64,000 nucleotides of DNA from Mycoplasma sp. CAG:877 (GCA_000433455.1 HF992497.1:31616-95615); one strand, 5' to 3'; positions 1 to 13,092 are shown, numbered from the stretch's first letter. A program made the numbers and translations. The notes: generated from the sequence alone by a model not told the origin.

Positions 1-1500
1 TGTAGTAGGTTTAGTATCTTTAATATCTCCAGGAATACTATATCCTAAATTACTAACAAACCCTAAGAAACTACGAATCTTCTCTTCTTTTGGCACTTCA
101 TGAACACGATAAATAAATGGTAAATTCATGAAATATATATGAGTTGCTACACATTCATTAGCAGCAATCATAAAGTCTTCAATCAAGTTTTCTCCAACGC
201 CACGCTCTCTAACTGTAATCTCCGTAGGCTTACAATTTTCATCAACTAAAATCTTAGCCTCATCTATATCGAAGTTGATATATCCACGTTTAACCTTAGC
301 CTTTCTAAGTATTGTAGCAAGTTCTGACATTTCTCTTAAAGTATCAGCATAAGGTTCATACCCTTCAGGTACAACATTCTTCTCTAAAATACTATTAACT
401 TTCTTATAAGTCATTTGAATTCTAGACTTAATTACACTAGGGAAAATCTCATAATCTAACTGTTTACCAGTACTATCAAATTCCATTACACAAGAAATAG
501 CCAAACGATCAACATTAGGATTCAAAGAACAAATACCATTAGATAACTCATGAGGTAACATTGGAATAACTCTATCTACTAAATAAACACTAGTACCTCT
601 CTCCATTGCTTCATTATCTAAAGGACTACCCTCTTTTACATAATAACTAACATCAGCAATATGTACTCCTAATTTATAATGTCCATTAGCAAACTTCTCA
701 ATCGAAATAGCATCATCTATATCCTTAGTATCATCTCCATCAATAGTAAATATCATTTGATCTCTCAAATCTCTTCTACCATGATACTCCTCAGGTAATA
801 CTTCCATATTTATATTAGCAACTTCTTCTTTTACATCATCTGGAAAAACAGTATTAATATTATACTTATAAATAATTGATAAAATATCAACACCTGGATC
901 ATTTTTATGACCAATAATTTCCACTACTTTTCCTTCGTATTTTAAGTTGTTATTTAACTTCTTAACAAGTTCAACTACAACTTTATGTCCATCTACCGCA
1001 TTTAAAGTCTTATCTTTAGGAATCTCAATATTAAGTTTAATCTTATTATCATCTAACTTAATATGCCCTTTTCCTTTAGCATCAAAAGTAATTTCTCCAA
1101 TATATCTTTGTACTTGTCTTTTAATAACTTTTAAAATACGACCCTCTAGTCTATCTAAATTCATTTTACTAGTAATCTCAACTAATACTATATCATCATG
1201 AATAGCACCATTCATATTATCTTGAGCAACATAAATATCATCATCCAAGTTATCAACTTCAACAAAGCCAAAACCCTTCTTATTAGTTCTCATTACACCT
1301 TTTCTTAAATGACTCTTTTCAAGCATCATATACTTATCTTTATTAGAATGATATACAACTACTTCATCTGTTAATTTTCTTAACTCATCACTAAGTTCTT
1401 TAGCCCCTTCAACAGTATTAATATGTAACATATCATGTAACTCATAAATATCAAGTGCTCTATCACTATTTTTTAATATATTTATAATATCGTCACGCAT
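1..1500 (-). CDS. rnr: Ribonuclease R, 3' end cut by window edge
   Basis: 3'-5' exoribonuclease of the RNB family that degrades structured RNA; in this group it works with tmRNA. The first 500 residues are visible. They show an N-terminal winged-helix segment (residues 1-75), cold-shock/OB-like domains, and the RNB catalytic core with the acidic cluster DGDDTKDIDDAIS near residues 252-265. The gene starts at ATG 1500 behind GAGGGTGA, and the C-terminal RNB/S1 part lies outside the window. It follows secG on the same strand, with a terminator between them, as in the secG-rnr order of Bacilli. Family assignment is confident; only the end is unknown. Confidence 0.95.
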   Translation of the reverse strand, partial: MRDDIINILKNSDRALDIYELHDMLHINTVEGAKELSDELRKLTDEVVVYHSNKDKYMMLEKSHLRKGVMRTNKKGFGFVEVDNLDDDIYVAQDNMNGAIHDDIVLVEITSKMNLDRLEGRILKVIKRQVQRYIGEITFDAKGKGHIKLDDNKIKLNIEIPKDKTLNAVDGHKVVVELVKKLNNNLKYEGKVVEIIGHKNDPGVDILSIIYKYNINTVFPDDVKEEVANINMEVLPEEYHGRRDLRDQMIFTIDGDDTKDIDDAISIEKFANGHYKLGVHIADVSYYVKEGSPLDNEAMERGTSVYLVDRVIPMLPHELSNGICSLNPNVDRLAISCVMEFDSTGKQLDYEIFPSVIKSRIQMTYKKVNSILEKNVVPEGYEPYADTLREMSELATILRKAKVKRGYINFDIDEAKILVDENCKPTEITVRERGVGENLIEDFMIAANECVATHIYFMNLPFIYRVHEVPKEEKIRSFLGFVSNLGYSIPGDIKDTKPTT

Positions 1501-1549
1501 TAGCTTCACCCTCTTATTTATCATACCATTATTATACTTCAAAACAATC

Positions 1550-1581
1550 AAAAAAAAAAGACATATAGTTATCTATATGTC
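1550..1581 (-). terminator. Intrinsic terminator after secG
   Basis: A perfect 9-bp stem (GACATATAG/CTATATGTC) with a 4-nt loop is followed on the minus strand by ten T residues. It lies just downstream of secG and separates it from rnr. Confidence 0.88.
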
Positions 1582-1592
1582 AAATAAATTTT

Positions 1593-1808
1593 CTAAATAA
1601 ACATAGAAACTAAACATATAATAAAGAAACTTAGTCCTAAAATTAATGTAATACGACTAATAACTAGTTCTGAACCACGTTCTTTTCTTTTTGAGAACAA
1701 ATCAGAATTACCTCCAGATAAAATCTGTGCAGCACTCTCTGCTTTACCTGATTGAAGAAGAACTATAATAATTAACAAAATGGAAAGAATTAAAAGTAGT
1801 TTTTCCAT
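1593..1808 (-). CDS. secG: Preprotein translocase subunit SecG
   Basis: Small membrane subunit of the SecYEG channel. About 71 residues with two hydrophobic segments (roughly residues 2-20 and 50-70), and the typical VLLQSGK and GGNSDLF stretch between them. I chose ATG 1808 over the upstream in-frame start because GGAGGTGC sits 4-10 nt before it. Length and topology match the family. It is followed by a strong terminator and then rnr. Confidence 0.92.
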   Translation of the reverse strand: MEKLLLILSILLIIIVLLQSGKAESAAQILSGGNSDLFSKRKERGSELVISRITLILGLSFFIICLVSMFI

Positions 1809-1874
1809 AAAGCACCTCCGTTTTAACAATACTTATAATATCATAAATATTTCATTGTTGCAACCAAACTACCT

Positions 1875-3551
1875 TTATTTGTCAATAAATTCGCTTAAAA
1901 CTTCTTCAAAAGACATATCTTTACTTTCACTATCTCTACGTTTTTTAAACTCAACGATACCATCAACTGCTCCTTTACCCACAACAATTCTATATGGTAT
2001 ACCTATTAAATCCGCATCTTTAAACTTAACTCCAGCTCTTAAATCTCTATCATCTAGCATAACCTCAACTCCAGCTTTAGTTAATTCATCATATAATTTA
2101 TTTGCAACTTCTACTTGCATCTCATCCTTCATATTAACAATAACTATATCTACTTTATATGGAGCAATCTCTTCTGGGAAAATAATACCATGCTCATCAT
2201 TGTTTTGTTCAACTACGGCCGCCATAATACGTCCAACACCTATACCATAACTACCCATAGTAACAACTTGTTCAGTATTATTTTCATCCAAATAAGTTAA
2301 ACCTAACTTTTCAGCATATTTAGTACCAAGTTTAAATAAATTACCAACTTCAATACCCTTTTTTAAGTATAATTTGCCACCACAACAAGGGCAAATATCT
2401 CCTTCTAAAACATTACTAATATCAGCAACCATATCATATTTAATATCTCTAACATTAGCGTTTATATAATGGTATCCTTCCTTATTAGCACCACAACAGA
2501 AGTTCTTCATACCTAAAACTTCCTTATCAATAACAACCTTACAATTTAGATTAACTGGACCAGTAAATCCAGGAACAGCATTACTAGTACTAATTAATTC
2601 ATCATCAGCAAAATTAATCTCTTTTACACCAAATAACTTACAAGCCTTACTATCATTAAATTCTCTATCTCCTCTAACAAAGAATGCAACTAATTCCTCA
2701 TTAACATTCATAAGTAAAGCCTTAACAGACTTTTTAACATCAAGTTTTAAATAAGTACAAACTTCTTCTACTGTCTTTTGATGAGGAGTTTCAACCATTT
2801 CTAATTCTTTTAACTCTTCCTCTTCCTCAATACATTTATGCTCGGCCACTTCCATATTAACTGCATAGTCACAACTATCACATAAAACTAAAGCATCTTC
2901 TCCAATATCAGTAACTGCTTGATATTCCTCTGATAAAGTACCGCCCATTGCTCCTGTATCAGCCTTAACTATTCTATAGTCAACACCAATTCTATCATAA
3001 ATATTATTATAAGCTTGTTTCATGATATTATAACTTACATCTAATCCTTCCTCATCCTTATCAAATGAATAAGCATCTTTCATGATAAACTCTCTAACTC
3101 TAATAAGTCCATATCTAGGTCTAGCCTCATCTCTAAACTTATCAGCCTGTTGATAAATAGTAAAATGTAAATCCTTATAACTTTGTACCATACTCTTAGC
3201 CGCAATAGTAAATAACTCTTCATGTGTTGGACCAAGTACATAAGGCTTCTCATAACGATCGTTTAAATTAAACATATCTTTACCAAAAGCCTCAGTTCTA
3301 CCACATGTATCATATACTTCTCTTGGTATTATAGAAGGCATTAATAACTCTTGAGCTCCTGCTTTATCCATTTCATCTTTTACTATATAACGAATCTTAT
3401 CAAGAACCCTAAGTCCTAAAGGTAAAAACATATAAATACCAGAACCAACCTTCTTAATCATCCCACTACGTACTAATAAATTACCAGATCTACTATCTTC
3501 ATCCTTTACATCTTCACGTAATGTGAAAAAATAACTTTTACTTAACTTCAT
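1875..3551 (-). CDS. proS: Prolyl-tRNA synthetase (bacterial type with editing domain)
   Basis: Class II aminoacyl-tRNA synthetase charging tRNA-Pro, 558 residues. Motif 2 appears as RPRYGLIRVREF with KDAYSF after it, and motif 3 as GSYGIGVGRIMAAV near residue 440. The long middle part (about residues 225-400) is the bacterial INS editing domain that removes Ala-tRNA-Pro. Start ATG 3551 sits behind AGGAGGAG; an upstream in-frame extension would run through the T-box and is rejected. A T-box leader directly upstream implies induction by uncharged tRNA-Pro. The C-terminal anticodon-binding domain is complete. Confidence 0.97.
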   Translation of the reverse strand: MKLSKSYFFTLREDVKDEDSRSGNLLVRSGMIKKVGSGIYMFLPLGLRVLDKIRYIVKDEMDKAGAQELLMPSIIPREVYDTCGRTEAFGKDMFNLNDRYEKPYVLGPTHEELFTIAAKSMVQSYKDLHFTIYQQADKFRDEARPRYGLIRVREFIMKDAYSFDKDEEGLDVSYNIMKQAYNNIYDRIGVDYRIVKADTGAMGGTLSEEYQAVTDIGEDALVLCDSCDYAVNMEVAEHKCIEEEEELKELEMVETPHQKTVEEVCTYLKLDVKKSVKALLMNVNEELVAFFVRGDREFNDSKACKLFGVKEINFADDELISTSNAVPGFTGPVNLNCKVVIDKEVLGMKNFCCGANKEGYHYINANVRDIKYDMVADISNVLEGDICPCCGGKLYLKKGIEVGNLFKLGTKYAEKLGLTYLDENNTEQVVTMGSYGIGVGRIMAAVVEQNNDEHGIIFPEEIAPYKVDIVIVNMKDEMQVEVANKLYDELTKAGVEVMLDDRDLRAGVKFKDADLIGIPYRIVVGKGAVDGIVEFKKRRDSESKDMSFEEVLSEFIDK

Positions 3552-3559
3552 AAAAACTC

Positions 3560-3775
3560 CTCCTAAAAATAAAAAGAATGATACCAAAGGAGTGCAAATG
3601 CACGGTACCATCCTTAATTTAACTCTAAACTTTTTAACGATGCTTCTCCACCGGAAGTAAAACTTCTTCAAGAAAGGTAGGAATTATACTAGATTGCAAT
3701 TAAGTTCACACTATCCTTAACTCACTATATACAAGAGCAAGTATAATTATGGTCTTTCCAATGAATTTAAAACTG
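3560..3775 (-). promoter_or_regulatory. T-box leader of proS
   Basis: On the minus strand the T-box core AAGGATGGTACCGTG lies at about 3595-3615, followed by a complementary GGTATCATTC and a T-rich run that form the competing terminator. A candidate specifier CCU (proline) followed by the expected purine sits at 3679-3681. The leader begins just after the promoter at 3781-3809 and ends at the proS ribosome binding site. The T-box call is firm; the specifier position is inferred. Confidence 0.88.
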
Positions 3776-3780
3776 ATAAT

Positions 3781-3809
3781 ATTCTATTATTAATTAATGT
3801 TTTTGTCAA
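3781..3809 (-). promoter_or_regulatory. SigA-type promoter for proS T-box transcript
   Basis: Minus strand TTGACA (3804-3809), 17-bp spacer, TAGAAT (3781-3786). It sits just past the eno stop codon. Confidence 0.75.
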
Positions 3810-3815
3810 TAAGAA

Positions 3816-6378
<2,563 letters not shown>

Positions 6379-6432
6379 ATCATTCACCAATATAATTATA
6401 CTACTAAAATGACATTTTAACTACCATAAATA

Positions 6433-6462
6433 TTGAATGAAAATAAAAATATATGCTATAAT
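6433..6462 (+). promoter_or_regulatory. Promoter of the FemX-type gene
   Basis: TTGAAT (6433-6438), 18-bp spacer ending in an extended -10 TGC, then TATAAT (6457-6462). It is the only plus-strand promoter with a gene behind it. Confidence 0.75.
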
Positions 6463-6487
6463 ATAAACAAGATGGAGAGGAAGAAGT

Positions 6488-7726
6488 ATGAAACTAGTTA
6501 CATTAAATCAAGAACAATTTGATAGATACGCCAAAAATCATAGGTATAGAAGTTTTTATCAAACTACTGCCTATGGAAATTCAATGTTAAAATTTGGATA
6601 TAATGTACACTATTTTGGTATTGTCGATAAAAACAATTCTTTAATTGGTGCCACAATGATTATGTATAAAGCTGTTTTTATGAATAATAAGATTGCTTAT
6701 GCTCCAAGAGGAATATTATTTGACTATTCTGACTCTCAAAAAGTAAAAGAACTTGCCGAATGTCTAAAAAGTTTACTTGGGAAACAAGGATTTATGCTTT
6801 TAAGAATGGATCCATATATTCCAATTAGTATTCATAGTAATGATGGTAATTTAATAAACATGAATAATCAAGAAAGTGTAATCCTAGAAAATCTTGCAAC
6901 TGCAAAGTTTGAATACAAAGGTAAAAATCTATACTTTGAAAATGAAAAACCTAGATGGGAAGCTCTAGTTCTTCTAAATAAAAGTAATGATGATTTATTC
7001 GATAGTTTTGATAAACGTACCAGAAACAAAATCAGAAAAGCAGCAAACTTAGGTATCGAAGTATATAAAGATCCTGAAAAAAATATAAAAAGTTTATACC
7101 CATTTATTAAAGCTAAAGAAAATAAACCAATTAATTACTTCCAAGAATTAGTAAATAATTTTAATGATACAATTGATATTTACTATGCCAAAATAAATAC
7201 TGAAACATTCATTGTAAACAGTCGTAAGATGTATGAATCAGAATTATTAAATAATGAACAATTAGCTGAACAAATTCAAAGTTATCCACCAAACAACAAA
7301 GAAAGAGCAAACATCTTAAATAGAAAAATGGAGTCAGACAAACTAGTTAGTACATATAAAAATAACATGCTCATGGCAACAGAATTACTAAAGAAATATC
7401 CAGATGGTATGATTATAGGTGGTGCCATGGTTATCAACTTTGATAATGCAGCTTATATACTAACTGATGGCTTTAATGAAAAATTTTCATCTCTTAATGC
7501 TAGTTACTTAATAAAATGGCAAATGATTATGGATTATAATGCCCTAGGCTATAAATATTTAAATATGAATGCCGTAGTTGGAGAATTTGAAAAGAAAAAT
7601 CCATACTCTGGTCTAAATGAAATGAAACTAGGTTTCAATACTTTAGTAACTGAATACATTGGAGAGTTTGATATAGTTCTAAATAATTTCACTTATAATT
7701 TATATAAAAGTTTCAATAAAAAATAA
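6488..7726 (+). CDS. FemAB/MurM-family peptidoglycan bridge aminoacyltransferase
   Basis: Member of the FemX/FemA/FemB/MurM family, which transfers amino acids from aminoacyl-tRNA to the stem-peptide lysine of lipid II. 412 residues. An N-terminal GNAT-like half begins with the typical FYQTTAYGN segment; KRTRNKIRKAANLGIEV (about residues 175-195) is the family's arginine-rich segment, followed by a helical hairpin arm (about 245-300), and a second GNAT-like half has GGAMVINFDNAAYILTDG and LNMNAVVGEF. It is the only plus-strand gene, diverging from murD-eno and ending in its own terminator. Which amino acid it adds cannot be read from the sequence. Confidence 0.9.
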   Translation: MKLVTLNQEQFDRYAKNHRYRSFYQTTAYGNSMLKFGYNVHYFGIVDKNNSLIGATMIMYKAVFMNNKIAYAPRGILFDYSDSQKVKELAECLKSLLGKQGFMLLRMDPYIPISIHSNDGNLINMNNQESVILENLATAKFEYKGKNLYFENEKPRWEALVLLNKSNDDLFDSFDKRTRNKIRKAANLGIEVYKDPEKNIKSLYPFIKAKENKPINYFQELVNNFNDTIDIYYAKINTETFIVNSRKMYESELLNNEQLAEQIQSYPPNNKERANILNRKMESDKLVSTYKNNMLMATELLKKYPDGMIIGGAMVINFDNAAYILTDGFNEKFSSLNASYLIKWQMIMDYNALGYKYLNMNAVVGEFEKKNPYSGLNEMKLGFNTLVTEYIGEFDIVLNNFTYNLYKSFNKK

Positions 7727-7755
7727 AGGAAATACAAAATATGTATTTCCTTTTT
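7725..7755 (+). terminator. Terminator of the FemX-type gene
   Basis: 12-bp perfect stem (AAAGGAAATACA with its complement) and 5-nt loop, then a T run. It starts at the stop codon. Confidence 0.88.
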
Positions 7756-7761
7756 ATAAAG

Positions 7762-7795
7762 AAAAAAGTAGCTGTCTTTGACAACTACTTTTTGA
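7762..7795 (-). terminator. Terminator of the rpsL-rpsG-fusA-tuf operon
   Basis: Minus-strand hairpin GTAGTTGTC/GACAGCTAC with a three-base loop and following T run, placed between the tuf stop codon and the convergent FemX-type terminator. Confidence 0.85.
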
Positions 7796-7803
7796 TTGCT
7801 ATA

Positions 7804-8988
7804 TTAGCCAAGAATTTCTGTAACGTTACCAGCACCAACAGTACGTCCACCTTCACGGATAGAGAATTTAGTACCTTGTTCAAGTGCGATTGGGTGAATT
7901 AATTCAACCTCGATATTAACGTTATCACCTGGCATAACCATTTCTGTACCTTCTGGTAAAGTAATTACACCAGTTACGTCTGTAGTTCTAAAATAGAATT
8001 GAGGACGATAGTTTGTGAAGAATGGAGTATGACGTCCACCTTCTTCTTTGCTTAGTACATAAACTGTAGCTTTGAATTTATGATGAGGTGTAACACTTCC
8101 TGGTTTAGCAAGAACTTGTCCACGTTCAACTTCTTCACGAGAAATACCACGTAATAATACACCAGCATTGTCTCCTGCTTCAGCATAGTCTAATTGTTTA
8201 CGGAACATTTCGATTCCTGTAACAACTGTTTTCTTAGTTGGTTTAATACCAACGATTTCAACTTCATCGTTAAGTTTTAACATACCACGTTCAACACGTC
8301 CAGTAACAACTGTACCACGACCAGTGATTGTGAATACGTCTTCAATACTCATTAAGAATGGTTTATCATTATCTCTTTCTGGAGTTGGAATCCATTCATC
8401 AACAGCATCCATTAATTCATCAATTTTTCCTACCCATTCAGGATCTCCTTCAAGAGCCTTAAGAGCAGAACCACGAATAATTGGAGTGTTATCTCCATCG
8501 TAACCATATTCAGTTAATAAGTCACGAATTTCCATTTCTACTAAATCTAATAATTCAGGATCGTCAACCATATCACATTTATTCATGAAAACTACCATTC
8601 TAGGTACTCCAACTTGACGAGCAAGTAAGATATGTTCACGAGTTTGTGCCATAGGTCCATCAGTAGCAGCAATAACTAAGATTGCTCCATCCATTTGAGC
8701 AGCACCTGTAATCATGTTTTTAACATAATCAGCATGTCCTGGACAGTCAACATGTGCATAATGTCTCTTATCTGTACTATATTCAACATGTGCAGTGTTG
8801 ATAGTAATACCACGTTCTCTTTCTTCTGGTGCTTTATCGATATTGTCGAATGCAACAGCTTCATTTCCATTCTTACCAGCTAAACATTTAGTAATAGCAG
8901 CAGTTAATGTAGTTTTACCATGATCTACGTGTCCAATTGTACCAATATTAACATGTGGTTTTGAACGATCAAATTTTTGTTTTGCCAT
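7804..8988 (-). CDS. tuf: Elongation factor Tu
   Basis: GTPase delivering aminoacyl-tRNA to the ribosome. 394 residues. G1 [10 protein letters not shown]3 DCPGHADY, G4 NKCD and the C-terminal barrel ending in [15 protein letters not shown] are all intact. Start ATG 8988 behind AGGAGGAA gives the universal [13 protein letters not shown]-terminus; the longer upstream reading is rejected. Last gene of the str operon, 80 nt after fusA. Confidence 0.98.
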   Translation of the reverse strand: MAKQKFDRSKPHVNIGTIGHVDHGKTTLTAAITKCLAGKNGNEAVAFDNIDKAPEERERGITINTAHVEYSTDKRHYAHVDCPGHADYVKNMITGAAQMDGAILVIAATDGPMAQTREHILLARQVGVPRMVVFMNKCDMVDDPELLDLVEMEIRDLLTEYGYDGDNTPIIRGSALKALEGDPEWVGKIDELMDAVDEWIPTPERDNDKPFLMSIEDVFTITGRGTVVTGRVERGMLKLNDEVEIVGIKPTKKTVVTGIEMFRKQLDYAEAGDNAGVLLRGISREEVERGQVLAKPGSVTPHHKFKATVYVLSKEEGGRHTPFFTNYRPQFYFRTTDVTGVITLPEGTEMVMPGDNVNIEVELIHPIALEQGTKFSIREGGRTVGAGNVTEILG

Positions 8989-9068
8989 ATTATAATTCCT
9001 CCTTATATATACAAAATATATTTTATCTAATAATTGAAGTTTTTTCAACTATTTTGATACTAATTTAA

Positions 9069-11138
9069 TTAATTTCCACTTTTCTTAATAATTTCATCAG
9101 CAATATTTTTTGGAACTTCTTCATAATGATCTGGGAACATTACGAATGTTGCTCTACCTTGTGTATTAGAACGTAAGTTAGTAGCATATCCAAACATTTC
9201 TGAAAGTGGAACCATAGCACTAAGTTTAACAGCATTACCTTGTGATTCTTGTCCTAATGGTTTACCACGACGAGAAGTTAAATCACCCATTACATTACCA
9301 AAATATTCATCTGGAGTAGTAACGTCAACCTTCATAATTGGTTCTAGTAATACTGGTTTACATTTATTCTTAGCTTCTTTTAATGCAAAGCTAGCAGCAA
9401 TCTTAAATGCCATTTCGTTAGAGTCTACATCATGGTATGAACCATCGAATAATGTACACTTAACATCAATCATAGGATAACCTGCAAGTACACCTGTTTG
9501 TAAAGCTTCTTGTAATCCTTTATCAACAACTGGTATGTATTCACGAGGAACAACACCACCAACGATTTGATCAACAAATTCGTATCCTTTATCTGGATTT
9601 GGCTCAAATTTAACCCAAACGTGTCCATATTGTCCACGTCCACCAGATTGTTTAATATACTTACCTTCACAATCAGCAGCTTGTCTAATTGTTTCACGAT
9701 AAGCAACTTGAGGAGCACCAACATTAGCCTCAACACCAAATTCACGTCTCATACGATCTACTAATACGTCAAGGTGTAATTCACCCATACCAGCGATAAC
9801 TGTTTGACCAGTTTCATGATCAGTATGAACTTTAAATGTTGGATCTTCTTCAGCTAATTTTTGTAAAGCTAGTGACATCTTAGCTTGATCAGCTTTTGAC
9901 TTAGGTTCAACAGCTAATTGAATAACTGGTTCTGGAACAACTAAGCTTTCTAAAATAATTGGTTTCTTTTCATCACATAATGTATCACCAGTAGTAGTAT
10001 TCTTTAATCCTACTGCAGCAGCGATATCACCAGTGTAAACATCACTAATTTCTTTACGAGTATTAGCATGCATTTGTAGTATACGTCCAATTCTTTCTTT
10101 AACATCTTTTGTAGAGTTAAGTACATAACTACCACTACTTAAATGTCCAGAATAAACTCTGAAGAAAGTTAAACGTCCAACAAATGGATCAGTCATAACT
10201 TTGAAAGCTAATGAACTAAATGGTTCATTATCATTAGGATGACGAACTTCTTCTTCACCTCTTAAATTATGACCCTTAATAGCCTCAGTATCAACTGGGC
10301 TTGGTAAATAATCAATAACAGCATCAAGTAAAGGTCTAATACCTTTGTTACCTAAGGCATCTCCACACATAACTGGAAAGAACTCTGCCTTTAAGCATCC
10401 CTTACGAATTGCTCTCTTAATCATATCTACAGGAATTTCTTCTCCTTCTAGATATTTTTCCATCATTTCATCATCAAATTCAGCAACTGCCTCTAATAAT
10501 TCAGCATGTTTAGCAGCTACTATATCTTTGATATCACTAGGTATTTCTATTTCAGTAGTATTTTCTTCTTGAGTACCATCAAACTCATAAGCTTTTTGAG
10601 TAAGGATATCAACAACACCACGGAAATTATCCTCAGCTCCAATTGGCCATTCAATTGGACAAGCATTAACACCTAATCTGTTTTTAATACTTTGTAAACT
10701 GTATGCAAAATCTGCACCCATTTTACCCATTTTATTAGCAAAAATAATTCTTGGAACACTGAATTCATCAGCTTGACGCCATACAGTTTCCATTTGTGGT
10801 TCAACACCAGCTTGAGCATCAAGTAAAGCTACAGAACCATCTAAAACTCTTAAACTACGACTAACTTCAATAGTAAAATCTACGTGTCCTGGAGTATCGA
10901 TTATATTACAACGATATCCATTCCAATAAGCAGTTGTAGCGGCAGAAGTAATAGTAATACCACGTTCTTTTTCTTGCTCCATCCAGTCCATTTGGCTTGC
11001 TCCATCATGAGTTTCACCAATTTTATGGATTTTACCAGCAAGATATAGAATACGTTCAGTAGTTGTAGTCTTACCAGCATCGATGTGAGCCATAATACCA
11101 AAATTTCTTGTCTTATCTAAAGACGTATCTCTTGCCAT
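9069..11138 (-). CDS. fusA: Elongation factor G
   Basis: Ribosomal translocase GTPase, 689 residues. G1 [16 protein letters not shown]3 DTPGHVDF and G4 [10 protein letters not shown] at the N-terminus; domains III-V follow with [10 protein letters not shown] and the GYP turn at the domain IV tip. Typical str-operon position between rpsG and tuf, 13 nt after rpsG, with AGGAAAGG as ribosome binding site. Confidence 0.98.
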   Translation of the reverse strand: MARDTSLDKTRNFGIMAHIDAGKTTTTERILYLAGKIHKIGETHDGASQMDWMEQEKERGITITSAATTAYWNGYRCNIIDTPGHVDFTIEVSRSLRVLDGSVALLDAQAGVEPQMETVWRQADEFSVPRIIFANKMGKMGADFAYSLQSIKNRLGVNACPIEWPIGAEDNFRGVVDILTQKAYEFDGTQEENTTEIEIPSDIKDIVAAKHAELLEAVAEFDDEMMEKYLEGEEIPVDMIKRAIRKGCLKAEFFPVMCGDALGNKGIRPLLDAVIDYLPSPVDTEAIKGHNLRGEEEVRHPNDNEPFSSLAFKVMTDPFVGRLTFFRVYSGHLSSGSYVLNSTKDVKERIGRILQMHANTRKEISDVYTGDIAAAVGLKNTTTGDTLCDEKKPIILESLVVPEPVIQLAVEPKSKADQAKMSLALQKLAEEDPTFKVHTDHETGQTVIAGMGELHLDVLVDRMRREFGVEANVGAPQVAYRETIRQAADCEGKYIKQSGGRGQYGHVWVKFEPNPDKGYEFVDQIVGGVVPREYIPVVDKGLQEALQTGVLAGYPMIDVKCTLFDGSYHDVDSNEMAFKIAASFALKEAKNKCKPVLLEPIMKVDVTTPDEYFGNVMGDLTSRRGKPLGQESQGNAVKLSAMVPLSEMFGYATNLRSNTQGRATFVMFPDHYEEVPKNIADEIIKKSGN

Positions 11139-11151
11139 ATTCTACCCTTTC

Positions 11152-11619
11152 CTACCATCTATAATGTGCGAAAGCCTTATTAGCTTCAGCCATTCTATGA
11201 GTATCTTCACGTTTTTTAACAGCTGCACCTGTACCATTAGATGCATCAATTATTTCATTAGCTAAATTATCAGCCATTCCTCTACCACCACGGTCACGAG
11301 AATATTTAGTTAACCATCTTAAAGCTAAAGCTTGGCTTCTAGCAGGTGTAACTTCTATAGGTACTTGATAGTTAGAACCACCAACACGACGACTCTTAAC
11401 TTCAAGTTGTGGTTTGATATTTTCCATAGCAGCATTAAATACTTCTAGTGGATCTTTACCAGTCTTGTTCTTAATTTTGTCAAATGCTTCATAAACTATT
11501 GTTTGAGCTGTACCTTTTTTACCATCTAACATAATAGTATTAATTAGTTTAGCAACTACTTTTGACTTATATATTGGATCTGGTAAAATGTCTCTTTTAA
11601 CTGCACGTCTCTTACGCAT
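11152..11619 (-). CDS. rpsG: 30S ribosomal protein S7
   Basis: Primary 16S rRNA-binding protein of the small subunit head; often the operon's translational repressor. 155 residues, standard length. [17 protein letters not shown] at the N-terminus and the C-terminal [20 protein letters not shown] are diagnostic. GGGAGGAAA precedes ATG 11619. Confidence 0.98.
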   Translation of the reverse strand: MRKRRAVKRDILPDPIYKSKVVAKLINTIMLDGKKGTAQTIVYEAFDKIKNKTGKDPLEVFNAAMENIKPQLEVKSRRVGGSNYQVPIEVTPARSQALALRWLTKYSRDRGGRGMADNLANEIIDASNGTGAAVKKREDTHRMAEANKAFAHYRW

Positions 11620-11648
11620 TTTAATTTCCTCCCTTCACTTACTTATTT

Positions 11649-12059
11649 TTACTTAGGTCTTTTAGCACCGTATTTACTACGACCTTGCTTACGATCTTTA
11701 ACACCAGCAGTATCTAATGTACCACGAATAATATGATAACGTACACCGATTAAGTCCTTAACACGTCCACCACGAATTAAAACAACACTATGCTCTTGTA
11801 AGTTATGTCCAATACCAGGTATATAAGTATCTACTTCTTTACCGTTAGATAAACGAACACGAGCATACTTACGTAATGCTGAGTTTGGCTTTTTAGGTGT
11901 CTTAGTACCAACACGAGTACAAACTCCACGTTTTTGAGGAGAATTAACATCAGTTGCTTTATTTTGAATAGTATTAATTCCAACTCCAAGAACAGGTGCT
12001 TTACTCTTTCTTACCTTATCTTTACGATTTTTATGAACTAATTGGTTAATTGTAGGCAT
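11649..12059 (-). CDS. rpsL: 30S ribosomal protein S12
   Basis: Decoding-centre protein of the small subunit, 136 residues. [12 protein letters not shown] at the N-terminus, and the streptomycin-region motifs [11 protein letters not shown] (with the Lys of PKKPNS intact) and [20 protein letters not shown] are present. First gene of the str operon, behind AAGGAGATA. Confidence 0.98.
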   Translation of the reverse strand: MPTINQLVHKNRKDKVRKSKAPVLGVGINTIQNKATDVNSPQKRGVCTRVGTKTPKKPNSALRKYARVRLSNGKEVDTYIPGIGHNLQEHSVVLIRGGRVKDLIGVRYHIIRGTLDTAGVKDRKQGRSKYGAKRPK

Positions 12060-12152
12060 AAAATATATCTCCTTTCTTTACACATATCCAGGTGTATCAT
12101 TTTACCCTTTAAATAAAACTTTGCACAAGCAAAGATATTTAACAGCAAGAAT

Positions 12153-12181
12153 AATATAACACTATCCACAATTAAAGTCAA
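12153..12181 (-). promoter_or_regulatory. Promoter of the rpsL-tuf operon
   Basis: Minus strand TTGACT (12176-12181), 17-bp spacer, TATATT (12153-12158). The leader contains a 6-bp hairpin (CTTTGC/GCAAAG, 12121-12136) followed by TTTTATTT, which could be an attenuator or an S7/S12 control element. Nothing else is seen in the 12060-12227 gap. Confidence 0.8.
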
Positions 12182-12227
12182 CAAATATTTATAAAATATT
12201 TATATGTAAATAAGAAAAAAATATACA

Positions 12228-12260
12228 TAAAAAAAATAGATAGAAAATGCCTATCTATTT
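12228..12260 (-). terminator. Terminator of the 244-residue membrane protein gene
   Basis: 10-bp stem AAATAGATAG/CTATCTATTT with 7-nt loop, then minus-strand T run. Confidence 0.85.
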
Positions 12261-12267
12261 TATAAAA

Positions 12268-13002
12268 CTATTTATTATTACGTTTCTTTAACAACTTATT
12301 ACCATAGTAATCAAGTAATGTTCCACCTATCGCAACACCAGCAAAAACTAATGAAAAATATAAAACAAATTCAGGTTCCCAAATAAGTTCAAATATAAAC
12401 GACTTTGGCATATCCATTAAAAATATATAAGCAAATATATAAAATTCAATCATAACACAAAAAATCATAAATACATTAGTAATACATCTTTCACCTACAG
12501 TAATTTTTCTACTATAAAACTCCTCATCAAATACAGTCTTATCTATCTTAACAAATCTGTGCCATTTATAATCATCACTTAATCCAATAAAAGGTATAGA
12601 AATAAATGGAACAAAAGTTAAAGAAAATACTGTAAAATAACCAGTTTTAAACTTTTTACTATATAAATAATTAGCTTTCCAAGATAAAAGAATATAAAAT
12701 ATCAAGCTTGCTGTTTCTATAAAAGTACAAACTCCAACAAACTCTCTAGCCTTAGAAAAAATTAATGATAATACAAAAAACACTAAAAATGTAACTAAAA
12801 AAGAAACTGGAAAGATTTCCTTTTGCTTAGCTCTTTTAAAATAAATTGCTTCTGAATAAATAGGTATTAATCCTTTCCAACCATCCTCCCCAATTTTTTT
12901 AAAGAAATAATATTTTCCTAAAAAATAATACACTAAATACAAAAGAATAAAAATCCATACAACTATAGCTGACGGATTAAAACTAAATAAAAATCTTCCC
13001 AC
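12268..13002 (-). CDS. Polytopic membrane protein, DUF5684-like
   Basis: 244 residues with about six hydrophobic segments (roughly 12-30, 60-80, 85-108, 120-140, 172-195, 205-228). The stretch FKKIGEDGWKGLIPIY (about residues 34-49) resembles the repeated GxxGWxxLIPIYN pattern of DUF5684-type proteins, whose role is unknown. GTG start at 13002 behind AGGAGTTGG. It has its own promoter (13032-13060) and terminator, so it is a single-gene unit inserted between rpoC and rpsL, where many Bacilli carry an L7Ae-like gene (ybxF). No catalytic motif recognised. Confidence 0.7.
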   Translation of the reverse strand: MGRFLFSFNPSAIVVWIFILLYLVYYFLGKYYFFKKIGEDGWKGLIPIYSEAIYFKRAKQKEIFPVSFLVTFLVFFVLSLIFSKAREFVGVCTFIETASLIFYILLSWKANYLYSKKFKTGYFTVFSLTFVPFISIPFIGLSDDYKWHRFVKIDKTVFDEEFYSRKITVGERCITNVFMIFCVMIEFYIFAYIFLMDMPKSFIFELIWEPEFVLYFSLVFAGVAIGGTLLDYYGNKLLKKRNNK

Positions 13003-13031
13003 ACTACCAACTCCTATACTACTATATCTAC

Positions 13032-13060
13032 ATTATAACTATAAACAAATATATTTACAA
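13032..13060 (-). promoter_or_regulatory. Promoter of the 244-residue membrane protein gene
   Basis: Minus strand TTGTAA (13055-13060), 17-bp spacer, TATAAT (13032-13037), directly after the rpoC terminator. Confidence 0.65.
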
Positions 13061-13061
13061 G

Positions 13062-13092
13062 AAAAAAAAACAGAACACATCACTGTGTTCTG
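13062..13092 (-). terminator. Terminator of rpoBC
   Basis: 9-bp stem CAGAACACA/TGTGTTCTG, 4-nt loop and a run of nine T residues on the minus strand, only 8 nt past the rpoC stop codon. Confidence 0.92.

Noticed and set aside
1780..2250. Plus-strand ORF of 156 codons opposite proS
   Set aside because: Shadow of proS; low-complexity Ser/Thr/Leu composition typical of antisense AT-rich frames.
12121..12136. Terminator in the rpsL leader
   Set aside because: The stem is only six base pairs and the following tract TTTTATTT is mixed, and it lies inside the leader of an essential operon; kept only as a possible control hairpin.
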